NCBI RefSeq assembly: GCF_002939985.1
Contig: NZ_MDFM01000005.1
Span: forward strand, 61,507-125,506
Length of the DNA: 64,000 nucleotides
DNA from: Xanthomonas hortorum pv. cynarae
Lineage (GTDB): Bacteria > Pseudomonadota > Gammaproteobacteria > Xanthomonadales > Xanthomonadaceae
Direction of reading: 5' to 3'
The notes beneath the pieces were generated by a model, which did not search any database, was not told the origin of the DNA, and worked only from the letters and a program-made list of their open reading frames with translations. The position numbers and the translations under genes were made by a program. Shown piece by piece: positions 9,998 to 18,388 of the stretch. How positions within the stretch are numbered: the first letter of the stretch is position 1; each line of letters starts with the position of its first letter.

Positions 9998-11290
9998 TCA
10001 TCCGTCTTTGCTGTTGGGCGGCGGGTCGTCGGTTGCGCCGCCGAAGATGATGCGTGCGGCGCGCTGGTAGCTCCAGTACGCCATTGCCCAGTTCACCAGC
10101 ACCACGAAGCGGTTGCGGAAGCCGATCAGGAAGTACACGTGCGCGGCCAGCCAGAACCACCAGGCGACGATGCCGGACAGCTTGAGCTTGCCCACATGCA
10201 CGATGGCGGCCATGCGGCCGATGGTGGCCAGATTGCCGTAGTCCTGATAGCGGAACGCCGGCGTGGCCTGGCCGCGATGGCGCGCGCGGATCGCCTTGGC
10301 GATGTGCTTGCCCATCTGCTTGGCCGCCGGCGCCACGCCAGGCACCGGGCGGCCATCCTGCTGCACCGAGGCCAGATCGCCGCCGACAAAGATCTCCGGG
10401 TGGCCGGGCACGCTCAAGTCCGGCTGCACCAGCACGCGACCGGCGCGATCCAGCGGCACGCCCAGGGTGCGCGCCAGCGGCGAGGCGGCCACGCCGGCGG
10501 CCCAGACGACGGTACGCGCGGGCACGAAGGTGTCGCCGAGTTGATAGCCGAGCGCGTCGATATGCGTCACCGGTGTACCGGTGTGCACTTCCACGCCCAG
10601 GCGTTCCAGCTGCTTGCGCGCCTTGTCGGTGAGATCTTCCGGGAACGAGGGCAGCACGCGCGGGCCGGCTTCGACCAGACGCACGCGCGCCTGCTGCGGA
10701 TCGATATGGCGGAATTCGTCCTTGAGCGTATGGCGGGCGATTTCGGCCAGCGTGCCGGCCAGTTCCACGCCGGTCGGGCCCCCGCCAACCACCGCAAAGC
10801 TGAGCCAGGCCGCGCGTGCGGCGGGGTCGGATTCGGCTTCGGCACGCTCGAAGGCCAGCAGCAATTTGCGCCGCAGCACCAGCGCGTCGTACAGCGTTTT
10901 CAGGCCTGGTGCATGCTCGGCCCACTGGTCGTTGCCGAAGTAGGCATGGGTGGCGCCGGTGGCCAGCAGCAGCATGTCGTAGCCGAGCGTGTTGCCATCG
11001 GCGAGCACCACTTCGCGACGGGTTGGAGTAATTTCGGCCACATCGCCAAGCAGCACTTCGACATTGCGCTGCTCGCGCAGGATGTGGCGCAGCGGCGCGG
11101 CGATATCCGGTGCCGACAGGCCGGCGGTGGCGACCTGATACAGCAACGGCTGGAACAGGTGATGGTTCTGGCGGTCGATCAGGGTGATGCGGATGCCGGG
11201 ATCGTCGAGCGCGCGGGTTGCCCATAAGCCGGCAAAACCGCCGCCAACCACGACCAGATGCAGTGGAGCTTGGGAGGGAGGAGAAGTCAT
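9998..11290 (-). CDS. ndh: Type II NADH:quinone oxidoreductase (NAD(P)/FAD-dependent)
   Basis: This is a non-proton-pumping NADH dehydrogenase of the respiratory chain, 430 residues from the ATG at 11290. The FAD-binding motif is VVVGGGFAGLWATRAL near the start and the NADH-binding motif is FAVVGGGPTGVELAG in the middle. The third flavin motif is FVGGDLA, and AAKQMGKHIAKAI precedes a C-terminal amphipathic, aromatic-rich membrane anchor (SGIVAWWFWLAAHVYFLIGF). An in-frame ATG at 11329 is possible, but its extra residues do not look like the family. It is divergent from the Coa1-like gene across 118 bp. Confidence 0.93.
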   Translation of the reverse strand: MTSPPSQAPLHLVVVGGGFAGLWATRALDDPGIRITLIDRQNHHLFQPLLYQVATAGLSAPDIAAPLRHILREQRNVEVLLGDVAEITPTRREVVLADGNTLGYDMLLLATGATHAYFGNDQWAEHAPGLKTLYDALVLRRKLLLAFERAEAESDPAARAAWLSFAVVGGGPTGVELAGTLAEIARHTLKDEFRHIDPQQARVRLVEAGPRVLPSFPEDLTDKARKQLERLGVEVHTGTPVTHIDALGYQLGDTFVPARTVVWAAGVAASPLARTLGVPLDRAGRVLVQPDLSVPGHPEIFVGGDLASVQQDGRPVPGVAPAAKQMGKHIAKAIRARHRGQATPAFRYQDYGNLATIGRMAAIVHVGKLKLSGIVAWWFWLAAHVYFLIGFRNRFVVLVNWAMAYWSYQRAARIIFGGATDDPPPNSKDG

Positions 11291-11408
11291 CGTAGAGTCC
11301 GATGGAATGCGACGCGGGCTCATCAGCATGCCGCATTTGCACTGAACATGACGCCTGAATTCGGCCTGCCTGCGGCATCATGTCGCATCTTATCGACCCG
11401 GTCATCGC

Positions 11409-11987
11409 ATGTCGTCGCTGCCACCGCCTTTGCCGCCGTTGTCTTCCGTGCCGCCGTCCGCGTTGCCTGCCGCAACGGCATCGACGACGCCCTCGCTTGC
11501 CGTCAAACAGCCACTCAGCGGGGTCGCGCTCGGCCTGATCGGCGTGTTGGCGTGTCTGATGCTGTTCGGCATGCTGGTGATCGGTGCGCTGCTCTGGTTG
11601 ATCGCCACCGGCTGGTCGTTGTTTGCCGATCAGGCGCGCGCTGCGCTGCAGGACGATGCGGTGGTGCAGGAACAGATCGGCCAGATCCACACGATGCGGG
11701 TGGATCTGTATCGCACCGGTCTTGCACCGGGCGGCGATGATTTCGTGTTCAACGTGGAAGGCGATCGCGGCAGTGGCCGCGTGCACGCGACCTGGGTCAG
11801 TGTCGGCGCTGAGAGCGAGACGCTGACCAACGGAACGCTGACCATGCGCGATGGCAGCGAATACGCGCTGCCGGCCGTAGATGCTGAAAATACCGAAACC
11901 GAAACCGAAACCGAAACCGACACCGAAACCGACACCGAAACCGACACCGAAACCGAAACCGACTCTGCCGATTCCTGGGAGCAATGA
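11409..11987 (+). CDS. Coa1-like membrane protein with an acidic Glu/Asp-Thr repeat tail
   Basis: The protein has 192 residues: a Pro-rich cytoplasmic start, one strong membrane segment (about 38-68, GVALGLIGVLACLMLFGMLV), and an extracytoplasmic domain resembling the Coa1/Tim21 cytochrome-oxidase-assembly fold (HTMRVDLYR... FNVEGDRGSGRVHA). It ends in about 13 ET/DT dipeptides. The assignment to Coa1 rests on the remembered family pattern and is tentative. The acidic tail is encoded by a 6-bp DNA repeat likely to vary in number. The stop overlaps the start of the NYN-LOTUS pseudogene (ATGA), so the two were probably coupled. Confidence 0.7.
   Translation: MSSLPPPLPPLSSVPPSALPAATASTTPSLAVKQPLSGVALGLIGVLACLMLFGMLVIGALLWLIATGWSLFADQARAALQDDAVVQEQIGQIHTMRVDLYRTGLAPGGDDFVFNVEGDRGSGRVHATWVSVGAESETLTNGTLTMRDGSEYALPAVDAENTETETETETDTETDTETDTETETDSADSWEQ
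11886..11966 (+). repeat. Hexanucleotide tandem repeat (ACCGAA/ACCGAC) inside a coding region
   Basis: About 13 head-to-tail 6-bp units, mostly ACCGAA with interspersed ACCGAC, encode alternating Thr-Glu and Thr-Asp. ACCGAC/ACCGAA pairs also form a 12-bp higher-order unit. Loss or gain of units keeps the frame and changes only tail length. Confidence 0.9.
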
Positions 11988-12814
11988 GCATGATCGACAA
12001 CCCCGACAAACGCATCGCCTTGCTGATCGATGCCGACAACGCGCCGGCCGGCAAGATCGACGTGGTGCTGGCCGAAGTGGCGCGCTACGGTGTGGCCAAT
12101 GTGCGCCGCGCCTACGGCAACTGGAAGAGCCCGCACCTGAAAAACTGGTAAGCGGCGCTGCACGATTACGCGATTCGCCCGATCCAGCAATTTGCCTATA
12201 GCTCGGGCAAAAACGCCTCGGACATGGCGATGGTGATCGATGCGATGGATCTGTTGTACGCGCGCAATCTGGACGGGTTTGCCATCGTCTCCAGCGATGC
12301 GGATTTCACCCCGCTGGTGATGCGTCTGCTCACCGATGGCATGAAGGTGTACGGCTTCGGCGAGAAGAAAACCCCGGCGCCGTTCGTCAACGCCTGCTCC
12401 AAGTTCACCTACGTCGAAGCGCTGGGCGAGCAAGCTGCAGCAGCCGGCGACACCGCGGCCGGGCGCAAGGACGCCACGGCGTTGCGCAGCGATACGCGTC
12501 TGGTGCAGATGCTACGCAACGCGATCGACAGTGCCCGCGAAGACGATGGCTGGGCGCTGCTGAGTGCGGTGGGCAAGCAGGTGGCCAACCAGGCCTCGTT
12601 CGATCCGCGCAACTACGGCTACCGCAAGCTCAGCGATCTGGTGCGCGCGATCGGCTTGTTCGAGATCAAGCAGGACGAGCAGGCGCTGTGGCTACGCGAT
12701 GCGCCCAAGGGCGGGCGTGCGAAGGCTGCGCAGTCCGCTGCTGCTGGGTCAGCACAAGCCTCGGTTGCGAAGCCTGCGGCGCGCGCGACGTCCAAGCCGG
12801 CGGCAGGGAAATGA
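11984..12814 (+). pseudogene. NYN-domain (DUF88) plus OST-HTH/LOTUS protein, interrupted by one in-frame stop
   Basis: Translation starts MSMIDNPDKRIALLIDADNAP and reads in one frame to 12814 except for a TAA at 12149-12151, where the context ...HLKNW-stop-AALHDYAI suggests a single GAA-to-TAA change (Glu to stop). The N-terminal part is a NYN (PIN-like) nuclease domain: DADN motif, then after the stop DMAMVIDAMDLL and IVSSDADFTPL. The C-terminal part (about 165-240) is an OST-HTH/LOTUS RNA-binding domain. The 5' fragment has 55 codons; an internal ATG at 12224 could restart the 3' part but would lack the first catalytic Asp. No frameshift is needed and the rest looks undecayed, so the lesion is recent, or a sequencing error. 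Confidence 0.85.
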
Positions 12815-12816
12815 CC

Positions 12817-13473
12817 ATGGCACCTGCTGCAACGCAGCCCACCGCGCAGACACCAACGATCACGTTATGGGGGCGTCGCAATTCCAGCAACGTGCGCAAG
12901 GTGCTGTGGTGCGCCGAAGAAGCGGGGGTGCCATATACCTCGATCGAAGTGGGCGGTGCCTTCGGCGGTAACGACACGCCCGAATATCGCGCGTTGAATC
13001 CGAACGGCGTGGTGCCGACGCTGCAGGATGGCGAGTTGGTGCTATGGGAATCCAACGCGATCGTGCGTTATCTGGCCGCGCAGTACGCGCCGGCCCTGTA
13101 TCCGCAATCGCCGGCCGAACGCGCGCTGGGCGACCGCTGGATGGACTGGACCACCTCGACGTTTGCCGGCGTGTTTCGCGATCTGTTCTGGGGCGTGCTG
13201 CGCACCGCCGAGGCCGAGCGCGATCACGCAAGTATTGCCGCTGCTTTGATGCGCTCGGGCGAACTGCTTGCACGCGCCGATGCGGCATTGGCGCAACAGC
13301 CGTATCTATCCGGCGAACAGTTCGCGATGGGCGATATTCCGCTCGGCAGCTTTATCTACGCATGGTTCGAAATGCCGATCGACCGACCCGAGTTGCCGCA
13401 CCTGCAGGCGTGGTATCAGCGCTTGCGCGCGCGGCCCGCGTACCAGCGTGGAGTGATGACGGCGCTGACGTGA
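12817..13473 (+). CDS. Glutathione S-transferase family protein
   Basis: The protein has 218 residues with a thioredoxin-fold N-terminal domain. The GST N-terminal pattern is ITLWGRRNSSNVRKVLWCAEE, with Ser as the likely glutathione-activating residue in NSSNV; the glutathione-contact ESNAIVRYL and the N-cap of the C-terminal domain, MGDIPLGSF, follow. I place the start at ATG 12817, preceded by AGGGA at an 8-bp spacing; the ATG at 12811 is in frame but sits almost on that site. It follows the NYN-LOTUS pseudogene without a gap. The substrate is unknown. Confidence 0.88.
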   Translation: MAPAATQPTAQTPTITLWGRRNSSNVRKVLWCAEEAGVPYTSIEVGGAFGGNDTPEYRALNPNGVVPTLQDGELVLWESNAIVRYLAAQYAPALYPQSPAERALGDRWMDWTTSTFAGVFRDLFWGVLRTAEAERDHASIAAALMRSGELLARADAALAQQPYLSGEQFAMGDIPLGSFIYAWFEMPIDRPELPHLQAWYQRLRARPAYQRGVMTALT

Positions 13474-13596
13474 GTTTCAGGTCTCCGCTCAGGCCGGCGT
13501 GATTCATTGCAGGCACCACACGCGTCGACGACATCAAACGCTGCTTGCAAAGAAGTGGGCCTCGTACATCGCGCGGTCTGCTGGTCTGGCGTTGTT

Positions 13597-13664
13597 TGTA
13601 GGAGCGCACTTGTGCGCGAGGGCATTCCCGGCAATGCCCCATCGCGCGCAGGCGCGCTCCTACA
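13597..13664. repeat. REP-like palindrome, copy 1
   Basis: TGTAGGAGCGCACTTGTGCG at the left pairs with the inverted GCGCGCAGGCGCGCTCCTACA at the right. The arms are imperfect, about 24 bp, around a GCATTCCCGGCAATGC centre that is itself a hairpin. It is non-coding. Confidence 0.8.
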
Positions 13665-13705
13665 AAAGCGTGAGGACACGTACGGCCTGTTGGCTCGCGT
13701 TTGTT

Positions 13706-13773
13706 TGTAGGAGCGCACCCGTGCGCGATGGCAGTGCCGGTAATGCCGCATCGCGCCCAGGTGCGCTCCTACA
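13706..13773. repeat. REP-like palindrome, copy 2
   Basis: This has the same structure and orientation as the copy at 13597, starting TGTAGGAGCGCACCC and ending GGTGCGCTCCTACA, offset by 109 bp. The two copies form a direct tandem pair between the glutathione transferase and priA. No gene is visible in 13474-13860; short open frames there are products of the palindromes. Confidence 0.8.
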
Positions 13774-13860
13774 AAAGATCACACCATGCGCGATCAAGGA
13801 CCTGGGCACAGCGCGCAAAACGTGAGTCTGGCTGCAGCCGCGTGTGCGGCATGCCCTGCA

Positions 13861-16083
13861 CTAATACAGATCGATCGGGTCCACATCCAGCGACCAGCGC
13901 ACGCGCCGTGCCTGCGGCAGCGCATAGATGGCCGGCAATTGCGCATCGAGCAAACGATGCAGGGCCGAGCGCTGTTGCGCAGACAACAACAACTGCGTGC
14001 GTTGGAAACCGGCACGGCGCGGCATCGGTGCAGGCATCGGGCCGTAGCATTCCACTGCGGCAAACGCGGGCGATTCGGCGCTGCTGTCCGACGTGGTCAA
14101 GCCACGCACTGCCATCAAAAACTGATTGGCGGCCGCCACATCCTTGGCCTCTGCGCGGAACAGCGCCAGATGCGCGAAAGGTGGAAATCCCGCAGCTTCG
14201 CGCTGCTGCAGTTCGGCATCGGCAAAGGCGTGATAACCGCCGTTGACCAGGGTCTGCAGCAGCGGATGTTCGGGGTGATGGGTCTGCAGCCAGACCTCGC
14301 CGGGGCGGTCTGCGCGCCCGGCGCGTCCTGCGACCTGGATCAGTTGCTGGGAGAGTTTCTCGGCGGCACGGAAGTCGGCGGAGAACAGGCCTTCGTCGAT
14401 GCCGACCACCACCACCATGGTCAGCCGCGGCAGGTCGTGGCCCTTGGCCAGGATCTGCGTGCCGACCAGGATGCCGGCTTCGGTGCCGAGCCGGGCGAGT
14501 TGGGTTTCCAGCGCATCGCGGCGCTGGGTGGTGCTGCGGTCGATACGCACCACCGGAAACTCCGGAAACGCCTCGGTCAGGCGTTCTTCCAGCCGCTCGG
14601 TGCCGATGCCTTGCGGCTGCAGCGCCAGGCTGGCGCAGGCCGGGCAGGCCAGCGGTGCGGATTGGCGCGCGCCGCAGTGGTGGCATTGCAGACGGCGCCC
14701 ACCGGCGTGCACGGTCATCGGGGTCTGATGCAGTGGCGTGCTGCAGCGCTGGCAGGCGGCGGTCCAGCCGCAGTCGTGGCACAGCAGCACCGGCGCATAG
14801 CCACGGCGGTTCTTGAACACCAGCACCTGCTCGCCACGCGCCAGGGTGGCGCCGATGCCGGCCAGCACCTCTGGCGACAGCCCGTCCTTGAGCGGGCGTT
14901 TGCGCACATCGAGCACGCGCACGCGCGGCGGACGCGCTTCGCCGGCGCGGCGCGACAGGCGCAGATGCTGGTAGCGGCCGGAATAGGCGTTATGCAGGCT
15001 TTCCAGCGAGGGCGTGGCGCTGCCCAGAATCACCGGCACATCCAGCGCCTTGCCGCGCACCAGCGCGAAGTCGCGGGCGTGATAGCGGATGCCGTCCTGC
15101 TGCTTGTAGCTGCCGTCGTGTTCCTCATCGACCACGATCAGTCCGGCCTTGGGCAGCGGAATGAAGATCGCCGAGCGGGTGCCGACGATCAGCTTGGCCT
15201 CGCCACGCCAGGCGGCCGCCCAGACGCGTGCGCGTTCGCCATCGGACAGGCCCGAGTGCAGCGCGTGCACCGGTACACCCAGGCGAGCGCGGAAGCGGCC
15301 CAAGGTCTGCGGTGTCAGGCCGATTTCCGGCACAAGCACCAGCGCCTGGCGGCCTGCGGCCAGGCAATCGGCGATCGCCTGCAGGTAGACCTCGGTCTTG
15401 CCGCTGCCGGTGACGCCGTCGAGCAGATAGGTGGCAAAGCCGGTATGCGCGCGAACGGCGGCGGCGGCAGCCTGTTGTTCGTCGTTGAGCTGCGGGCCGC
15501 TGCCGGGGCGTGGCGGGATGGCGTCGGCGGGTACCGCCACGCGCTCGGCATAGTCGCGCTTGGCCAGGCTGCGCGCGGCCTCGCGCCATTGCGGCAGCAA
15601 TGGGTCCAGCTGTTCTTCGCCCACCGCACCGGTGAGCAGCAGGGCGGCGAGCAAGGCGGGCCGGCTACCCGTGCGCAGGCTGGCGGCGCCAGTGCGCCCG
15701 GCTTCGGTCAGCTGCCAGGCCCAGGCGTGGGTGTCGGCCAGCGGCTCGCCGCGGCGCAGCGGGCCGGGCAGGGCGCTGGCCTGGGCTTCGCCAAGCGGGG
15801 CGTGGGTGTAGCGCGCCAACCAGTGCAGCGAGCGGGCCAGCTCGTCGACCAGCAGCGGGGCATCGTCACACCAGGCCAAGGCCGGGCGTAGCCCTTCGGC
15901 CGAGGCTGACTGCCCGATTTCCACCACCACGCCGACCAGCTCGCGCGGCCCGAACGGCACCCGCACCCGGCAGCCGAGCCGCGCCGGATCGGTCAACGGG
16001 GCATCGGCCGGGGGCAGATAGTCGAACAGTTGGGGCAGCGGCACCGGCAAGGCGACGCGCAGGGTGGCGACGGTCGAAGACAT
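13861..16083 (-). CDS. priA: Primosomal protein N' (PriA), replication-restart helicase
   Basis: PriA binds stalled forks and reloads DnaB. The protein has 740 residues, the family length. The N-terminal DNA-binding domain covers about 1-200. The helicase core has Walker A GVTGSGKTEVYL, the DEAH-type box VVDEEHDGSYKQ and the SATPS motif. The zinc-binding insert has the usual eight cysteines in CHDCGWTAACQRC, CHHCGARQ and CPAC. The start ATG (complement of 16081-16083) opens MSSTVATLRVALPVPLPQLF. It is divergent from the membrane protein at 16553, across the DnaA-box region. Confidence 0.96.
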   Translation of the reverse strand: MSSTVATLRVALPVPLPQLFDYLPPADAPLTDPARLGCRVRVPFGPRELVGVVVEIGQSASAEGLRPALAWCDDAPLLVDELARSLHWLARYTHAPLGEAQASALPGPLRRGEPLADTHAWAWQLTEAGRTGAASLRTGSRPALLAALLLTGAVGEEQLDPLLPQWREAARSLAKRDYAERVAVPADAIPPRPGSGPQLNDEQQAAAAAVRAHTGFATYLLDGVTGSGKTEVYLQAIADCLAAGRQALVLVPEIGLTPQTLGRFRARLGVPVHALHSGLSDGERARVWAAAWRGEAKLIVGTRSAIFIPLPKAGLIVVDEEHDGSYKQQDGIRYHARDFALVRGKALDVPVILGSATPSLESLHNAYSGRYQHLRLSRRAGEARPPRVRVLDVRKRPLKDGLSPEVLAGIGATLARGEQVLVFKNRRGYAPVLLCHDCGWTAACQRCSTPLHQTPMTVHAGGRRLQCHHCGARQSAPLACPACASLALQPQGIGTERLEERLTEAFPEFPVVRIDRSTTQRRDALETQLARLGTEAGILVGTQILAKGHDLPRLTMVVVVGIDEGLFSADFRAAEKLSQQLIQVAGRAGRADRPGEVWLQTHHPEHPLLQTLVNGGYHAFADAELQQREAAGFPPFAHLALFRAEAKDVAAANQFLMAVRGLTTSDSSAESPAFAAVECYGPMPAPMPRRAGFQRTQLLLSAQQRSALHRLLDAQLPAIYALPQARRVRWSLDVDPIDLY

Positions 16084-16220
16084 CCGGCCAGTCTACCGAC
16101 CCTGTCCAGAGGCCGGCAGTCGCGCTCCAAATCGGCCCAAATCGGCACCTCGGCTTACGGCGCGTTTCTGTGACGCAAGTGATAAATACGACGTAAACCT
16201 ATGTGAGGGTTAAGGAAACG

Positions 16221-16249
16221 GGTTTATCCACACTGCCTGTGGATAAACC
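16221..16249. promoter_or_regulatory. Inverted pair of perfect DnaA boxes
   Basis: TTATCCACA (16224-16232) and TGTGGATAA (16238-16246) are both exact matches to the consensus DnaA box, in opposite orientation, 5 bp apart. The symmetry extends to 12-bp arms (GGTTTATCCACA / TGTGGATAAACC). It could bind DnaA and control priA or the divergent operon, or titrate DnaA. Binding is inferred. Confidence 0.6.
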
Positions 16250-16336
16250 TGTGAATTAGTCTCGTGCTCCACGCGTTGAAGGCGGATTCACTAGCCTCTG
16301 CAACCTCTTGGACATTTTTTAGCCAACACGCATAAG

Positions 16337-16350
16337 TTGATCAATATCAA
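16337..16350. promoter_or_regulatory. FNR/ANR-type palindrome
   Basis: TTGATCAATATCAA matches the consensus TTGAT-N4-ATCAA exactly. FNR-family regulators bind such sites in other gammaproteobacteria; whether this organism has one cannot be told from the window. A chance match is possible in AT-rich DNA. Confidence 0.4.
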
Positions 16351-16394
16351 TCACTTAGGCGTGAAACACGATTGCAACAAAGAAAAATCAACAG

Positions 16395-16422
16395 TTGACA
16401 GACGCCTGCGTATCGGTATGTC
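16395..16422 (+). promoter_or_regulatory. Possible sigma-70 promoter for the 16553 operon
   Basis: TTGACA (16395-16400) is a perfect -35 and TATGTC (16417-16422) a weak -10 at a 16-bp spacing, about 130 bp before the next start codon. The -10 is poor, so support is modest. Confidence 0.35.
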
Positions 16423-16552
16423 TGCCGCTGTGCACAACCCGCACGGGTGATGGGCGTGGCCGGCGTGAGGGCGGAGCGAGGCCGGTTCGATCTGTCAAGC
16501 CGTTGGCGGGGGCCGTGACGCCGGTATCATGCCGGCCGATGCTGGAGTTCCC

Positions 16553-17596
16553 ATGACCGTAGTCCCCGACGCCCCTGTCACCCCCGCCGCGCTGTCAGCC
16601 TTCCTGCGTGGGGTCGAACGTCGGGGTCTGGTGCTCGCGCAATTGCAGTGCGGCGATGTGGCAGCGGCCGAGCGGGCCCTGGCGGCGGCGCTGCGTGCTT
16701 TCAGCAGCCAGGCGGCAGGACGCTCGATGGCCGGCTGGCCGATGCGCTTCTGGAGCCTGTTGGCAGCTGCCCCGCCGCTGCGGCGCGAACCCATGCCGGG
16801 CACCTGGCTGCCGCCGTTCACCGTGTTGGGCCGGATGCAGACCACCGACCGGCTGGCGCTGCTGCTGCGCATCGTGGCCGGGCTGGAAGAAGACCCCGCC
16901 AGCGAGGTGCAGGGCATCGACGTGGCGGCGTATCGGCAATCGCTGGCTCGCGCCTGCCCGCGCGATGCGGCCGGCAATCCGGACGCGCAGGCCTGGCGGG
17001 TGCTGGCCGAGGCGGCGCAGCAGGAGTTGCGCGAACTCACCCCAGCCCAGGTGAGTCGACTGGGGCAACTCCGCGATTCGGCCCTGGCCGGCATGCCGCT
17101 GCAACCGGCGGCGGCCGCGCCTGTGGTTGCCGCTGCCGAGCCGCGTCGTCCGACTGCGCCGCGTGCACGCGCTGCCCGTCAGTGGCACTGGCCACGGATC
17201 TCGCGCCGCCACGCCGGCATCGTGCTGGCCGTGCTGGCGTTGGCACTGCTGCTCGCGGCGCTGGGCTGGTGGTGGACGCATCGCCGGCCCGCCCTGCCGC
17301 CCGAGCCGGTCTCGCAGGCGCCGGCCGGCGTGTTGCATGTCACCGACGCCGCGCCGGTGCTGGTGGAAGAACTTCCCGCCGCCAATCTGCCGGACGCCGT
17401 GGCAACCCCGGGCATGGACCCGCGCGACCAGGCGATGCTGGCCGACCCGGATCTGGAGCTGGCGCGCGCGGCGGATTTCTACGCCTGGTATGCGGCCGGC
17501 CATCCGGTGCCGGCCGACGAATCCGGCGCGCACGCCACCGCTACTGCCGCCGAGCAGCCTGCCGCCCCGATGGAGACCGTCGATGACGACAATTAA
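16553..17596 (+). CDS. Uncharacterised single-pass membrane protein
   Basis: The protein has 347 residues and I do not recognise the family. The first 170 or so residues are helical and Ala/Arg/Leu-rich with no known motif. A Pro/Ala/Arg-rich linker follows, then one strong membrane segment (about residues 222-245, GIVLAVLALALLLAALGWWW) and an extracytoplasmic acidic tail of about 95 residues. This cytoplasmic-domain/membrane/periplasmic-tail layout resembles anti-sigma factors, but no sigma gene is adjacent and no zinc site is seen. ATG 16553 follows TGGAG; an upstream ATG at 16529 is less well placed. The end overlaps the next gene by 14 bp, so the two are coupled. Confidence 0.7.
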   Translation: MTVVPDAPVTPAALSAFLRGVERRGLVLAQLQCGDVAAAERALAAALRAFSSQAAGRSMAGWPMRFWSLLAAAPPLRREPMPGTWLPPFTVLGRMQTTDRLALLLRIVAGLEEDPASEVQGIDVAAYRQSLARACPRDAAGNPDAQAWRVLAEAAQQELRELTPAQVSRLGQLRDSALAGMPLQPAAAAPVVAAAEPRRPTAPRARAARQWHWPRISRRHAGIVLAVLALALLLAALGWWWTHRRPALPPEPVSQAPAGVLHVTDAAPVLVEELPAANLPDAVATPGMDPRDQAMLADPDLELARAADFYAWYAAGHPVPADESGAHATATAAEQPAAPMETVDDDN

Positions 17597-18215
17597 GTGG
17601 TGCGGCCTGCTGTTGTGCGCCGCTATCGACTTGGCCGGTGCGCAAGCCTTACCGACGCCGTTGGAAGAAGGCAGCGCTGCCGCACCGTCCAGCGCCCCGA
17701 CGCCCACAGTCTCGACTTCCGCGACGTCAACGCCCGCAGCTCCAACTTCCGCCACCCCGAGTGCCGCCCAGCAACGCGCGCGCTGGGACGCCTTGACGCC
17801 TGCACAGCAGGCCGAGCTGCGCGCGCGCTATGCCGCGTGGAAAGGGCTCACCGCCACCGATCGGGTGGTGCTGCGGCAGGCACGCGAGCGTCTGCAGGCC
17901 TTGCCCGAAGACCAGCAGCGCGCACTACGCACGCAGTTCACCGTCATGGATCGCCTGCATCGCGACGGTTGGCGACTGGGCTCGCAGCTGGGCGCGTTCT
18001 ATTCCCCGTTGCAGCCGTTGATCGGCTACGTGCCGCCGGCGCAGCGCGAGGCACTCTTGAACGTGCTGCGCAGCCTGGATGCCGGGCAGCTGGAGCAGTT
18101 GGCGCTGCTGACACAACGCACTCCCCCGCAGGACCGCGATGCCTTGCGCGATGCCTTGCTGGCCGAAGCGCCCGCAACGCGCAATGCATGGTTGAAGCGG
18201 CAGCTGGCGCGCTGA
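17583..18215 (+). CDS. DUF3106 domain exported protein
   Basis: The protein has 210 residues with a short signal peptide (MTTIKWCGLLLCAAIDLAGAQA), a Ser/Thr/Ala/Pro-rich linker, and a repeated helical segment of DUF3106 type: WDALTPAQQAELRARYAAWK, then LPEDQQRALRTQFTVMDRL and FYSPLQPLIGYVPPAQREALL. Each unit resembles the next, as in periplasmic helical-repeat proteins of the Spy/CpxP sort, but the function is unknown. The start codon lies 14 bp inside the preceding membrane-protein gene, implying one operon and probably a joint role. Confidence 0.78.
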   Translation: MTTIKWCGLLLCAAIDLAGAQALPTPLEEGSAAAPSSAPTPTVSTSATSTPAAPTSATPSAAQQRARWDALTPAQQAELRARYAAWKGLTATDRVVLRQARERLQALPEDQQRALRTQFTVMDRLHRDGWRLGSQLGAFYSPLQPLIGYVPPAQREALLNVLRSLDAGQLEQLALLTQRTPPQDRDALRDALLAEAPATRNAWLKRQLAR

Positions 18216-18388
18216 TGTCGAAACCCTCGCTGTCGAAACCCTCAACGCATCGTCGCGCGTCCACGCGCCGTTGGCGCATGGGAGGCTGACTGACCCGCGT
18301 CGCACAGTGCGGGTAAGATGTCGGCCCCGCGCGACCCGGTGCCAGCGCCTCCCGGCACGGCCGTAGTCCGCGCAGCGATCGGTTTGTC

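Larger units (their letters stand above)
16084..16552. other. AT-rich 469-bp intergenic region with replication- and oxygen-type motifs
   Basis: No gene is visible. The stretch 16180-16440 is clearly more AT-rich than its surroundings. It holds an inverted pair of perfect DnaA boxes (16221-16249), a TTGAT-N4-ATCAA palindrome (16337-16350) and a possible promoter (16395-16422). It separates divergent priA from an operon of unknown function. Confidence 0.75.

Noticed and set aside
13499..13825. Small frames in the gst-priA gap
   Set aside because: They are produced by the two REP-like palindromes, and their translations repeat each other.
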